DNA of 18,666 nt from CAKOSP01 sp964370545 (GCA_964370545.1 CAYJJQ010000018.1:1-18666); one strand, 5' to 3'; numbered from the stretch's first letter, positions 1 through 7,885 are shown. The notes: generated by a model from the sequence alone, not told the origin. Numbers and translations: made by a program.

Positions 1-355
1 AATAGGACTGAAAAAGGATAAAAAGCATAAAACCAATAGTTTAATTGATGGCGATATTTACAAAGAAATAGATCTAGATAAATATCATGATGTATTTTTA
101 TATTTAACTAAGATTCAAGATGAAGTACATAGATTTGCAATAAATTATCATAAACAAATTAGAAGTAAAGGAACTATTGCATCTGTATTAGACAATGTAG
201 ATAAAATAGGAACAGTTAGAAAAAAAGAACTAATAAAAAAATATGGTAGTGTAAAGAAAATTAGTGAAGCTAGTATAGAAGAGTTAAGTACTATAGTGCC
301 TATAGAGGTTGCTAATGATTTAAAAAAATACTTAGAAGATTGGAATAAAAGATAA
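1..355 (+). CDS. uvrC: UvrABC system protein C, C-terminal end (partial)
   Basis: This is the last 117 residues of UvrC, the nuclease subunit that makes both incisions around a UvrB-bound DNA lesion in nucleotide excision repair. The gene enters from outside the window and the frame is open from base 2. What is visible is the end of the RNase H-like endonuclease domain, with the family's typical segment IQDEVHRFAINYHKQ followed by a run of basic residues, and then the C-terminal helix-hairpin-helix pair that binds DNA (SVLDNVDKIGTVRKKELIKK, then a second hairpin ending in VPIEVANDLKKYL). The TAA stop at 353-355 lies inside the left arm of a terminator hairpin. The family match is clear; the N-terminal GIY-YIG domain is not in the window. 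Confidence 0.93.
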   Translation, partial: IGLKKDKKHKTNSLIDGDIYKEIDLDKYHDVFLYLTKIQDEVHRFAINYHKQIRSKGTIASVLDNVDKIGTVRKKELIKKYGSVKKISEASIEELSTIVPIEVANDLKKYLEDWNKR

Positions 356-377
356 AAAGACTTTTTATCTTTTTATT
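347..377 (+). terminator. Intrinsic terminator after uvrC
   Basis: A perfect inverted repeat of 13 bases per arm (347-359 and 361-373) around a single central base is followed by a T-rich stretch. The stem is almost all A/T, so it is weaker than a classical terminator, and the uvrC stop codon lies within the left arm. Some read-through into the next gene is possible. Confidence 0.55.
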
Positions 378-384
378 TATGTTG

Positions 385-390
385 TATAAT
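385..390 (+). promoter_or_regulatory. Possible -10 box upstream of the RnfC-like gene
   Basis: A perfect TATAAT lies 17 bases upstream of the ATG at 408. No good -35 is visible, and the predicted start point falls at the ribosome site (AAGAGG, 396-401), so in such AT-rich DNA this may be chance. Confidence 0.25.
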
Positions 391-407
391 TTAATAAGAG
401 GTATAAG

Positions 408-1535
408 ATGCGTAAATTGTATAAACTTTCTTTAGCTAAAGAAGTAATAGTTAAAAAAAATATTCATCATTTCTTAGATCCCGAATATATATACTTACCA
501 GTAGATGATTTAGCAATATTTAGTGACGAAAGCTCTATACTAAAAAATAGAGTAGTTTTAGAAACTGATGATTTAAATTATTTATCTAGTATATCTGGTA
601 AATTAAATAAACTAGTAAAAGTTAATATAAATAATAAAAAATTAGATGCACTTGAAATAATGAATGATTATAAAGAAAGACAAGTTAAATTTAATAAAAC
701 AAATATCAATAATATTGATGACTTTTTGAAGTTATTTATAAAAGATAAACTGAAATATAAACTAAAAAAAGATATTACTAATATAGTTATAAATGGTATA
801 GAAGATGAAATATATACATACACAGAAAGCTTTATTTTAAAAAAGAATACTGATGATATACTTGAAACTATTGAATATTTAAATAAATTGTATGCTACTA
901 AGCATAATTATATTGTACTTAAGAATACCGAAAATGAAAGTATAAGCACGTATTTAAATACTATAGGATCATTTCCAAATATTAATTTAAAAATACTTGA
1001 TAATTTATATTTATTAGGTAATGACAGTATATTATTAGAAAAATTAAAATTTAAATTTGAAAACACATTGGTTTTAAAACCTAGTGATATTTTAGAAATA
1101 CGAAACTATATTAAAAATGGTGTATCACGCTCAGAAAAATATATTAGTATTATTAATACAATAAATAATACATCTATGGTAATTAATACTAAAAAATATA
1201 TCAAAGTAAAAGAGCTTCTTTTAAAATTTAACATAGAAGATAATAATTATATATATCTTAAAAATGGAATTATTAATGGATTTACTATTAGTATAGATGA
1301 TGAAATTATTGACGATAGTTTTAATTCATTAATTATTACTAATAATGATATATCTCAACCTTATGAATGTATTAGATGTGGTAAATGTACAGCAGTTTGC
1401 CCACTTAAAATTAATCCTAAGAGAAATTATGATAATAATAGGGTGGATGCTAGGTGTTTAAATTGCAATTTATGTAAATATTTTTGTCCTGCTAATATTA
1501 ATTTGCAAAAGCAATATGGAGGTAAATATGAATAA
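408..1535 (+). CDS. rnfC: RnfC-like iron-sulfur protein lacking the NADH/flavin motif
   Basis: This resembles RnfC, the peripheral subunit that passes electrons into the membrane Rnf complex. The two C-terminal [4Fe-4S] sites are complete: C321-C324-C327-C331-P and C350-C353-C356-C360-P. The N-terminal barrel-sandwich region is recognisable (LDPEYIYLPV near 23-32 and SSISGK near 60-65), and the middle keeps the trace of the Rnf/Complex I 51-kDa domain (VINGIEDEIYTYTES near 127-141, against NGAECEPYLTADH in the family). The glycine-rich loop GLGGAGFPT that binds nucleotide/FMN in canonical RnfC is not there, and the protein is 375 residues, shorter than the usual 430 or more. AAGAGG lies 6 bases before the ATG. 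It overlaps the next gene by 8 bases, so the two are a translational pair. Likely a divergent RnfC that relays electrons without a flavin; partner and substrate are unknown. Confidence 0.72.
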   Translation: MRKLYKLSLAKEVIVKKNIHHFLDPEYIYLPVDDLAIFSDESSILKNRVVLETDDLNYLSSISGKLNKLVKVNINNKKLDALEIMNDYKERQVKFNKTNINNIDDFLKLFIKDKLKYKLKKDITNIVINGIEDEIYTYTESFILKKNTDDILETIEYLNKLYATKHNYIVLKNTENESISTYLNTIGSFPNINLKILDNLYLLGNDSILLEKLKFKFENTLVLKPSDILEIRNYIKNGVSRSEKYISIINTINNTSMVINTKKYIKVKELLLKFNIEDNNYIYLKNGIINGFTISIDDEIIDDSFNSLIITNNDISQPYECIRCGKCTAVCPLKINPKRNYDNNRVDARCLNCNLCKYFCPANINLQKQYGGKYE

Positions 1536-2385
1536 TATATTTTCCAAAAAAGGAAAAAATATGAGCAATTTAATAAAAATATATTTACTAAGTATTATTC
1601 CTGTAATAATCTATGGATTATACAAAAATAGTTATTTATTAATAAGTAATAACTTAATAAATAATATAGAATTATTTAAACCGTTATATTATATAGCTAT
1701 TCCTTTTATAATTATTTTACTAATTAATTTTATAAGATATAAAAAAATAATGATAAGTTATCAAAATTTACCGTATATTTTTATTAGTTTATTTATATCA
1801 TATAACACTAATATACTTGTATATACATTTTTATTATTAATATTTATTGTCCTTGATTATATATTTAAACATAGATATAATTTTAGTATATTATTTTTTA
1901 TATTATTATCCGTTATAAATACATTAATAAATAATTATAGTTATTTAAATCCTATGGAAGCAAATTTATTATTTGATTATACTTTATTTGATCTATTATT
2001 AGGTAGAGAAGTAGGCGGTGTATTTTCAAGCAGTTTAATATTTAGTATGATAACTTTTTTCGTCTTGCATATTAATATTTATTATAAGAAAATAATTCCT
2101 TTTATTAGTATATCTATTTATGTACTATTAATTTTAATATTCAGTTTTTTTACAAACATTACTTTTATAAATATTGGAGGTATATTCTTAGCAATAACTT
2201 TACTTGGAACATATAGTTATCACACACCACTTACTAAACGAGGTCAAATAATATATGCAACTATACTAGGCATAATAATTTTACCTTTATCGCTATTAAC
2301 TAATTATTATGAAGGTATATTTATTAGTATATTAATTATGCAAATATTAGTATTGTATACAGAAAAACTACTTCAAAAAAAGTAG
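1528..2385 (+). CDS. rnfD: RnfD-like integral membrane protein without the covalent-FMN motif
   Basis: A 285-residue membrane protein with about eight to ten hydrophobic segments. The C-terminal half follows RnfD: LLGREVGGVFSSS (about 157-169, compare LGNxGGSxGETS), IGGIFLAITLLG (216-227), THPL-like YHTPLTKRGQIIY (231-243, compare DPVTSPVTxxGQ), and YYEGIFISILIMQ (260-272). The family's S/TGATPL motif, whose Thr carries covalent FMN, has no counterpart, and the MATDPVTSP segment has become LGTYSYHTP. I chose the ATG at 1528 because GGAGG (1518-1522) sits 5 bases before it; an in-frame ATG at 1516 has no ribosome site. Coupled to the RnfC-like gene upstream by an 8-base overlap. No RnfA, B, E or G gene is adjacent. 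The homology is distant, so the role as an electron-transfer anchor is inferred. Confidence 0.66.
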   Translation: MNNIFSKKGKNMSNLIKIYLLSIIPVIIYGLYKNSYLLISNNLINNIELFKPLYYIAIPFIIILLINFIRYKKIMISYQNLPYIFISLFISYNTNILVYTFLLLIFIVLDYIFKHRYNFSILFFILLSVINTLINNYSYLNPMEANLLFDYTLFDLLLGREVGGVFSSSLIFSMITFFVLHINIYYKKIIPFISISIYVLLILIFSFFTNITFINIGGIFLAITLLGTYSYHTPLTKRGQIIYATILGIIILPLSLLTNYYEGIFISILIMQILVLYTEKLLQKK

Positions 2386-2392
2386 TTTTTTT
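2363..2392 (+). terminator. Intrinsic terminator after the RnfD-like gene
   Basis: An 11-base-pair perfect stem (2363-2373 with 2380-2390) around a six-base loop is followed by a T run (2386-2392). The TAG stop of the upstream gene at 2383-2385 lies in the right arm. Confidence 0.85.
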
Positions 2393-2402
2393 GTATCTTT
2401 TT

Positions 2403-2411
2403 TGCTATAAT
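2403..2411 (+). promoter_or_regulatory. Extended -10 promoter of the dnaG-rpoD-trmK operon
   Basis: TGC followed directly by TATAAT is an extended -10 element, placed immediately after the terminator of the preceding unit. No convincing -35 is visible. It implies a leader of about 75-80 bases before dnaG. Confidence 0.6.
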
Positions 2412-2460
2412 AAGTAAAGTTTTAATATTTTTGTCAAAAAATAAAGGAAAAACAGCTTTA

Positions 2461-2487
2461 ATGGGTAAAATATATAGTGAAGGGTGA
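2461..2487 (+). other. Possible 8-codon leader peptide in the dnaG leader
   Basis: An ATG-started frame encoding MGKIYSEG and a TGA stop lies between the operon promoter and dnaG. A candidate AAGGA site (2444-2448) is 12 bases upstream, which is rather far. Its end covers the AAGGGTGA ribosome site of dnaG, so ribosomes leaving it could affect dnaG initiation. It may equally be chance. Confidence 0.22.
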
Positions 2488-2495
2488 ATTATAGT

Positions 2496-4220
2496 ATGAT
2501 TAGTGAAAATCAAATTATAGAAATAAGACAAAAAGCAGATATTGTAGATATAATATCTTCATATATTTCTCTGACTAAAAAGGGGAAAAATCATTTAGGT
2601 GTATGTCCATTTCATGATGATAGTAACCCTAGTATGGTTGTATCTAGTGAAAAACAAATATTTAACTGCTTTTCATGTGGAACTGGAGGTAACGTATTTA
2701 CCTTTGTAATGAAATATGAAAATATATCATTTAAAGAAGCTTTACAAGTAGTAGCTAAGAAAGTTGGTATTAATATTTCAGTTGGTTCCACAGTTAATCA
2801 ATATGAAAAATATAAAGAAGAACATGATACAATAAAACTAGTTAATAAATTTTATATAAACTATTTAAATACAGAGGCTGGTTTAAAAGCTAAAGAATAC
2901 TTACATAATAGAGGTATTACAGATGATATAATTAATGAATTTGATATTGGTTTATCACCTGGTAATAATGATTTGTTTAGTTTTTTGACAAATCAAAATA
3001 AAAGTTTAGAACTACTAGATAATTTAGGTTTAGTACATAAATCTGGTATTAATGTATATGATTCATTTAAAAATAGAATAATGATACCTATTACTAATTT
3101 AAGTGGTGACCCTGTAGGTTTTACCGGAAGAATCTATTTAGATAGTGATGAAGCAAAATATATTAATAGTAAAGAAACAATTATATTTAAAAAAGGTAAT
3201 ATATTATTTAACTACTATAATGCTAAAAAGTATGTAAAAGAATCTAAAAATATTATATTAGTAGAAGGTAATATGGATGCTATTAAAATGGCTGCAAGTG
3301 GTATTAAAAATGTTGTAGCATTAATGGGTACCAGTTTATCCAAAGAACAAATAAATGTGCTTAAAAAGCTTAATACTACAGTTACAATTCTATTTGATAG
3401 CGATAATGCTGGTGAAGCGGCTACAATTAAAAATGGTGATTTACTTTTTGAAGCGGGCATTAATACTAAAACAGTTAGATTATCAGGAGCAAAAGATCCT
3501 GATGAATATATTCAGAAAAATGGTGTAGAAGCTTTATTAAATAATTTAAAAACCAGTATAAATTATATTGATTATAAAATTGCTTTTTTGAAGCAAAATA
3601 AGAATTTAGATAGTGCTGAAGATTTAGCAAATTTTATAAAAGATATTATGGATATTACAAAAAAACTTGATAATATTACAAAAGAGGTTATAATAAACAA
3701 GGTTTGTGTTGATTTTAATATAAATAAAGCTATATTTAATTTAAATGATAAACCTACAATAAAAGAAAAGATAGAAGTTAAAGAAACAATTGTAAGGAAA
3801 AAAGATAAATATGATATACTTGCTAATAAAATATTATTTTATATTGCAAGCGATAGTAAATATCTAAGAATATATAAAAGTGATTTAAACTTTTTTAGAG
3901 AAAAGATTGAGCGAGAGTTAGCTAGTGAAATAAATTATTTTCATGAACATAATAAAGGAAGCTTAGCAGATTTTCTTACATACATTGGGTTTGATGAGAA
4001 ATTACTTGCTAAAACTAATGAAATAGTTAGTGAATTAAGTAGCGAAGAACTTGATAATGAAAAATTCTTAGATTATTTACAACAAATGAAGAAGAAACTT
4101 GATGAGGATGAAATAAAAATATTAAAAGATAAAATAAAAAATGAACTAGATATGGATAAAAAACTGAAGTTAATAGAAAAGTTAACTAAAATAAAAAAAG
4201 GAAGTGTGGATTATGAATGA
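2496..4220 (+). CDS. dnaG: DNA primase
   Basis: DnaG makes the RNA primers for replication, working with the replicative helicase at the fork. The N-terminal CHC2 zinc ribbon has C37, H40, C58 and C61 in the standard spacing (VCPFH ... FNCFSCG). The TOPRIM catalytic core follows, with the glutamate in LVEGNMDA (E257) and the metal-binding aspartates in FDSDNAG (D301, D303). A helical C-terminal region, probably the helicase-binding domain, fills the last 140 residues or so. The length of 574 residues is normal. I chose the ATG at 2496 because AAGGGTGA (2480-2487) is well spaced for it, while that site touches the alternative GTG at 2484. The end overlaps rpoD by 8 bases. The order dnaG-rpoD-trmK is the classical macromolecular-synthesis arrangement of low-GC Gram-positives, here without rpsU upstream. 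Confidence 0.96.
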   Translation: MISENQIIEIRQKADIVDIISSYISLTKKGKNHLGVCPFHDDSNPSMVVSSEKQIFNCFSCGTGGNVFTFVMKYENISFKEALQVVAKKVGINISVGSTVNQYEKYKEEHDTIKLVNKFYINYLNTEAGLKAKEYLHNRGITDDIINEFDIGLSPGNNDLFSFLTNQNKSLELLDNLGLVHKSGINVYDSFKNRIMIPITNLSGDPVGFTGRIYLDSDEAKYINSKETIIFKKGNILFNYYNAKKYVKESKNIILVEGNMDAIKMAASGIKNVVALMGTSLSKEQINVLKKLNTTVTILFDSDNAGEAATIKNGDLLFEAGINTKTVRLSGAKDPDEYIQKNGVEALLNNLKTSINYIDYKIAFLKQNKNLDSAEDLANFIKDIMDITKKLDNITKEVIINKVCVDFNINKAIFNLNDKPTIKEKIEVKETIVRKKDKYDILANKILFYIASDSKYLRIYKSDLNFFREKIERELASEINYFHEHNKGSLADFLTYIGFDEKLLAKTNEIVSELSSEELDNEKFLDYLQQMKKKLDEDEIKILKDKIKNELDMDKKLKLIEKLTKIKKGSVDYE

Positions 4221-5310
4221 GATTAAAACGTTAGAAGAAAGAAAAATAGAATTATTAAAGTTAGGAAAAGAAAAAGGCTATATTACGTTCGAAATATTAG
4301 CTAACGAATTAAAAGGATTAGATATTGATAGCGATTCATTAGATGGTTTATATACATTCTTAGTTGAAAACAATATTAGAGTTGTTGCAGACGAAGAAGA
4401 TGGTGATGGAACTACTGAAAAAAAAGCTGAAAATAACGAAACATTAATACTAAGTGAAAGCGATATGATTAAAGATGTTTCTATTAGCGATCCTGTAAGA
4501 ATGTATTTAAAAGAAATTGGTAGAATACCACTTTTAACTGCAGAAGAAGAATTAAAATTATCATTACAAATATTAGAAGGTGATACATTCGCTAAAACTC
4601 AGTTAGCAGAATCTAACTTGCGTTTAGTAGTTAGTATTGCCAAAAGATATGTAGGTAGAGGATTATTATTCCTAGATTTGATTCAAGAAGGTAACATAGG
4701 ACTTATGAAAGCCGTAGATAAGTTTGACAGTGATAAGGGTTATAAATTTTCTACATACGCTACATGGTGGATTAGACAAGCAATAACTAGAGCATTAGCA
4801 GATCAAGCAAGAACGATTAGAGTTCCTGTTCATATGGTTGAAACTATTAATAAAATGGCTAGAATTCAAAGACAACTTACACTAGAACTTAATCGTGAAC
4901 CATCAGAGGATGAATTATCAGCTAAAATGGGTCTAAGTGTAGAAAAAATAAGAGAAGTTATAAAAATAAGTCAAGAACCAGTATCTTTAGAAACTCCAAT
5001 AGGAGAAGAGGAGGATTCACATTTAGGAGATTTCTTAAAAGATGAATCTACATTATCTCCAGAAGAGTATGCAGAAAATGAAATGCTTAAAGAAGAAATA
5101 ATGGAAGTTTTAATGAGTCTGCAACCTAGAGAACAAGAAGTACTAGAACTTAGATTTGGTTTAATTGATGGTACTTGTCATACTCTTGAAGAAGTAGGAA
5201 AAAGATTTAGTGTAACTAGAGAAAGAATAAGACAAATAGAAGCAAAGGCCTTAAGAAAATTAAGACACCCATCTAGAGCAAAAAAATTAAAAGATTTCCT
5301 AGGGGAATAA
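4213..5310 (+). CDS. rpoD: RNA polymerase primary sigma factor (sigma-70/sigma-A)
   Basis: The housekeeping sigma factor that directs RNA polymerase to -35/-10 promoters. A short region 1.1 (about residues 5-52) is followed by an acidic linker, region 1.2 (DPVRMYLKEIGRIPLLTAEE, near 93-112), region 2 with the core-binding and -10-binding helices (SNLRLVVSIAKRYVGRG and TYATWWIRQAITRALADQ, near 132-198), region 3, and region 4 with the -35-binding helix-turn-helix (EEVGKRFSVTRERIRQIEAK). The long non-conserved insert of proteobacterial RpoD is absent, as expected in Firmicutes. The ATG at 4213 is preferred over a GTG at 4204 because AGGA (4199-4202) is too close to the GTG. It overlaps the end of dnaG by 8 bases and is followed by trmK after one base, so all three are probably translated from one mRNA. 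Confidence 0.97.
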   Translation: MNEIKTLEERKIELLKLGKEKGYITFEILANELKGLDIDSDSLDGLYTFLVENNIRVVADEEDGDGTTEKKAENNETLILSESDMIKDVSISDPVRMYLKEIGRIPLLTAEEELKLSLQILEGDTFAKTQLAESNLRLVVSIAKRYVGRGLLFLDLIQEGNIGLMKAVDKFDSDKGYKFSTYATWWIRQAITRALADQARTIRVPVHMVETINKMARIQRQLTLELNREPSEDELSAKMGLSVEKIREVIKISQEPVSLETPIGEEEDSHLGDFLKDESTLSPEEYAENEMLKEEIMEVLMSLQPREQEVLELRFGLIDGTCHTLEEVGKRFSVTRERIRQIEAKALRKLRHPSRAKKLKDFLGE

Positions 5311-5311
5311 A

Positions 5312-5953
5312 ATGTTTTCTAAAAGAATAAAAGCTCTTGCTAGTCTTGTAGATAAAAATGCTATAGCACTTGATATCGGAACAGATCATGCATATTTACC
5401 AATTTATTTAACTAAAAATAAACTAGTTAAAAAAATAGATGGTTCAGATATATCAGAAAAAGTAATTGAAAATGCAAAAAATAATGTTCTAAAACATAAC
5501 TTAGAGACTAAAATTGAACTGTTTGTTAGTGATGGCGCAAACAACATAAGTAACATATACGATACATATATTATAGCAGGGATGGGATTTCAAACAATAA
5601 AAAAAATACTTTCAAGTAAAAAGTTGCCAAACACACTTATTATTCAAAGTAATAGTGAGCACTACCAACTAAGAAAATATATGCAAAGTATTAATTATAC
5701 AATATCAACTGAAATAGTGATGCAAGAAAAAAATATATATTATGTACTTATTAAGTATATTAAAGGGCATGAAAAACTTAATCAATCGCAATTACATTTT
5801 GGAAAAGCAAACAATTTAGAGTATTTATTACATATTAAAAATAAATACAGAAGCATTAAAACTAGTGTTCCTATAATTAAAAAATACAAATATATTTACT
5901 ATATATATTTAATAAATATATTACTGAAAAAAAACAGGATTAAAAGTATTTGA
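5312..5953 (+). CDS. trmK: tRNA (adenine(22)-N(1))-methyltransferase
   Basis: A class I SAM-dependent methyltransferase that forms m1A at position 22 in the D-loop of certain tRNAs. The SAM-binding motif I reads LDIGTDHAYLP (20-30), the DxGTDH form typical of TrmK, and the active-site region has AGMG (89-92) followed by a TIKKIL helix. At 213 residues it is a little shorter than usual (about 225-240); the C-terminal coiled-coil part is present but short and very basic (LLKKNRIKSI). AGGGG (5301-5305) lies 6 bases before the ATG, at the very end of rpoD, with one base between the genes. The TGA stop is inside a terminator hairpin, and the last 33 bases overlap a convergent minus-strand gene. 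Confidence 0.92.
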   Translation: MFSKRIKALASLVDKNAIALDIGTDHAYLPIYLTKNKLVKKIDGSDISEKVIENAKNNVLKHNLETKIELFVSDGANNISNIYDTYIIAGMGFQTIKKILSSKKLPNTLIIQSNSEHYQLRKYMQSINYTISTEIVMQEKNIYYVLIKYIKGHEKLNQSQLHFGKANNLEYLLHIKNKYRSIKTSVPIIKKYKYIYYIYLINILLKKNRIKSI

Positions 5954-6190
5954 AATACTTTTTTTTGTTTGTTTGTTTTCAATATTATCACTTTGATAAT
6001 TTATATTATTACTACTATTACTACCAAATTCTTTTACTATTGAAAACATTGATCTTGCATTACTAATTATTGGCTTAGCTTCTCTATAAATAGGTATAAT
6101 TTGATTAACTATACCTAAAGTTTTTGAAACACCACCAATAACTTTACTAAATGTTAAACCCGAACTAATTCCGCTAGCAGCACCAAACAT
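5921..6190 (-). CDS. Small YqfQ/VrrA-like protein
   Basis: An 89-residue protein with a Gly/Ser-rich start (GAASGISSG) followed by an amphipathic stretch (VNQIIPIYREAKPIISNARS, about 28-47) and a polar Asn/Lys-rich tail. The Pro-spaced central pattern recalls the YqfQ-like family, which in Bacillus also lies in the neighbourhood downstream of rpoD and trmK; that assignment is from memory of the pattern and is tentative. The gene is supported by a textbook ribosome site, AGGTGA at 6195-6200, 4 bases before the ATG. It runs convergent to trmK and overlaps its 3' end by 33 bases. No signal peptide or enzyme motif is visible. Function unknown. Confidence 0.6.
   Translation of the reverse strand: MFGAASGISSGLTFSKVIGGVSKTLGIVNQIIPIYREAKPIISNARSMFSIVKEFGSNSSNNINYQSDNIENKQTKKSISNTFNPVFFQ
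5942..5966 (+). terminator. Intrinsic terminator of the dnaG-rpoD-trmK operon
   Basis: A perfect 10-base inverted repeat (5942-5951 and 5953-5962) runs into eight T residues (5959-5966). The trmK stop codon is at the loop. On the other strand no T tract follows, so it works in the plus direction. Confidence 0.75.
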
Positions 6191-6254
6191 AAAATCACCT
6201 AGTAAATTATATGCAAATTTTAGATATTTGTACTAGTAAACTACTTTAAAAATA

Positions 6255-6263
6255 TGTTATAAT
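6255..6263 (+). promoter_or_regulatory. Extended -10 promoter of the pilC/comGB-like gene
   Basis: TGT followed by TATAAT forms an extended -10, 26 bases before the ATG at 6290, leaving room for the AAAGGG ribosome site (6276-6281). No clear -35. It lies in the divergent gap shared with the YqfQ-like gene. Confidence 0.6.
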
Positions 6264-6289
6264 GTATGAAAGGGTAAAGGGTAGTGATT

Positions 6290-7885
6290 ATGGTGGCAAA
6301 CAAAAAAAGCACTAAATCAAATACTATAATTTATATTTTATTAAGTCCATTGCTTATTTTAAAATATGCATTAATAGGTTTAAAGGTAATTACTATAGAT
6401 TTAATAGTATCTATCTTTAATTTTTTTAGTTTCTTTGTAGATAAGTTTTATAGAAAAGCTGCAATTAAAAATGATGTAAGCCCTATAAACAACTTTAGTT
6501 TAAATGATAAAATTGATAAAGATTATTATAGACTTAAAGGTACTAAAAAAAGTAAAATTAAGACCTATAAATATAGTAAACGTTATCTGAAAAAGTTAGA
6601 ATTTGAAAAAAACAAATTAGAAAATGATTTAGAACAAAACGGATCACTTAGAAGTGATAAGCCTATATTATACTTATATAAAGTTAAAAATACTGAAGGT
6701 AAAATAATTACTAGTACTATGATGGCTTATTCTAAACTTGATATAAATGCTTTTTTAGTTAATGAAGGATATATAGTATATTTTATAAAATCTGGCACAT
6801 GGATTAATATTGCTTATAAAGATACTAAAGCTGGTTCTAGAAAACTTAAAACTAAAGAAATTATATTTTTACTTACGCAATTAAGTGCATATTTAAAAGC
6901 AGGTTTAACACTAAATAATTCTCTAAAGATATTAAGTAATCAGTTGTCTACTAAATCTTTTAAATATAAAGCATATGAAGCTATAAGATACGAATTAGTA
7001 TTAGGGGAATCTTTCTCAGTAGCTCTTGAAAAACAAGGTTCTTTATTACCTGCATTATTAATTAATATGATTAAAGCTGCCGAAGCAAGTGGCACCATGA
7101 TTCAAACACTTGATAATATGATTGATTATTATACTGAAATGGATAAAACAAAAAAACAAATGACTACAGCTATGATGTATCCACTTACTATTTTATTTTT
7201 CTCAGTTGCAGTAATAATATTTATGATGGTTTATATAGTACCTCAGTTTAGTGCCATTTATGGTAGTTCCACTAATGAAATTTCTGGTATTACTTTATTC
7301 GTTATTAACGCTAGTGACTATTTAAAAACGAATATTATTTCAATTATATTTGGAACATTTATAATAGTGTTATCAATAATATTCTTATATAAAAATATTA
7401 AAGCTTTTAGAACTATTATGCAGTTATTTCTTATGAAATTACCAGTAATAAAAAATGTGATAATATATAATGAAATGACTATAATATCAAAATCTTTTGC
7501 ATCTTTATTGAAAAACAATGTATTTATTACTGATAGTATTACACTTTTAAGCAGAGTAACTACAAATGAAATATACAAAGTTATTTTATATAAAACTATG
7601 AAAAATGTTGTAGAAGGGGAAAAAATTTCAGAAGCATTTGAAGGGCACTGGGCAGTGCCTGAGGTTGCTTACCAAATGATAGTAACTGGTGAAGAAACTG
7701 GTGACTTAGCTAATATGATGCAAAATGTAGCTGATTACTACCAAACTAATCATAAGAATGTAGTAACTAACATGAAAACATTATTAGAACCTATTTTAAT
7801 AACGATTTTAGCTTTTGTAGTAGGTTTTATTATTATTGCTGTTATAGTTCCTATATATGGAGTTATGGATACTACAGGCTTATAG
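6290..7885 (+). CDS. Type II secretion/type IV pilus inner-membrane protein (PilC/GspF/ComGB family)
   Basis: The polytopic platform protein of type IV pilus, type II secretion and competence pseudopilus machines; it couples the assembly ATPase to pilin subunits in the membrane. Two GspF domains are visible: the first around 190-310, starting with the conserved segment EIIFLLTQLSAYLKAGLTL, the second around 385-525 (NEMTIISKSFASLLKNNV ... VVEGEKISEAFEGHWAVPEVAYQMIVTGEETGDL). Each ends in hydrophobic helices; the last (LLEPILITILAFVVGFIIIAVIVP) is the typical C-terminus. At 531 residues it is longer than ComGB (about 340) or PilC (about 400). The extra part is an N-terminal extension with one or two membrane segments (about 11-53) and a basic linker, then a small domain (GKIITSTMMAYSKLDINAFL) like the PilC N-terminus. 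ATG 6290 has AAAGGG 8 bases upstream; a GTG at 6284 is too close to it. The prepilin peptidase follows after 12 bases. No ATPase gene is adjacent. Confidence 0.88.
   Translation: MVANKKSTKSNTIIYILLSPLLILKYALIGLKVITIDLIVSIFNFFSFFVDKFYRKAAIKNDVSPINNFSLNDKIDKDYYRLKGTKKSKIKTYKYSKRYLKKLEFEKNKLENDLEQNGSLRSDKPILYLYKVKNTEGKIITSTMMAYSKLDINAFLVNEGYIVYFIKSGTWINIAYKDTKAGSRKLKTKEIIFLLTQLSAYLKAGLTLNNSLKILSNQLSTKSFKYKAYEAIRYELVLGESFSVALEKQGSLLPALLINMIKAAEASGTMIQTLDNMIDYYTEMDKTKKQMTTAMMYPLTILFFSVAVIIFMMVYIVPQFSAIYGSSTNEISGITLFVINASDYLKTNIISIIFGTFIIVLSIIFLYKNIKAFRTIMQLFLMKLPVIKNVIIYNEMTIISKSFASLLKNNVFITDSITLLSRVTTNEIYKVILYKTMKNVVEGEKISEAFEGHWAVPEVAYQMIVTGEETGDLANMMQNVADYYQTNHKNVVTNMKTLLEPILITILAFVVGFIIIAVIVPIYGVMDTTGL

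Noticed and set aside
2484..2495. GTG start for dnaG (and similar GTG/TTG upstream starts at 4204, 6284, 8793)
   Set aside because: In each case the ribosome site is adjacent to or overlaps the upstream codon, while an in-frame ATG slightly downstream has normal spacing.
3215..3460. Minus-strand 81-codon frame inside dnaG
   Set aside because: Lies fully within the conserved TOPRIM region of dnaG in the opposite strand; no ribosome site, composition like a mirror of the coding strand.
6201..6215. Minus-strand -10 box (TATAAT, 6211-6206) for the YqfQ-like gene
   Set aside because: It would start transcription inside the ribosome site; A/T-rich sequence produces many chance TATAAT matches.
7318..7578. 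Minus-strand 86-codon frame inside the pilC/comGB-like gene
   Set aside because: Antisense to a conserved GspF domain; hydrophobic look is a reflection of the real membrane protein, no ribosome site.
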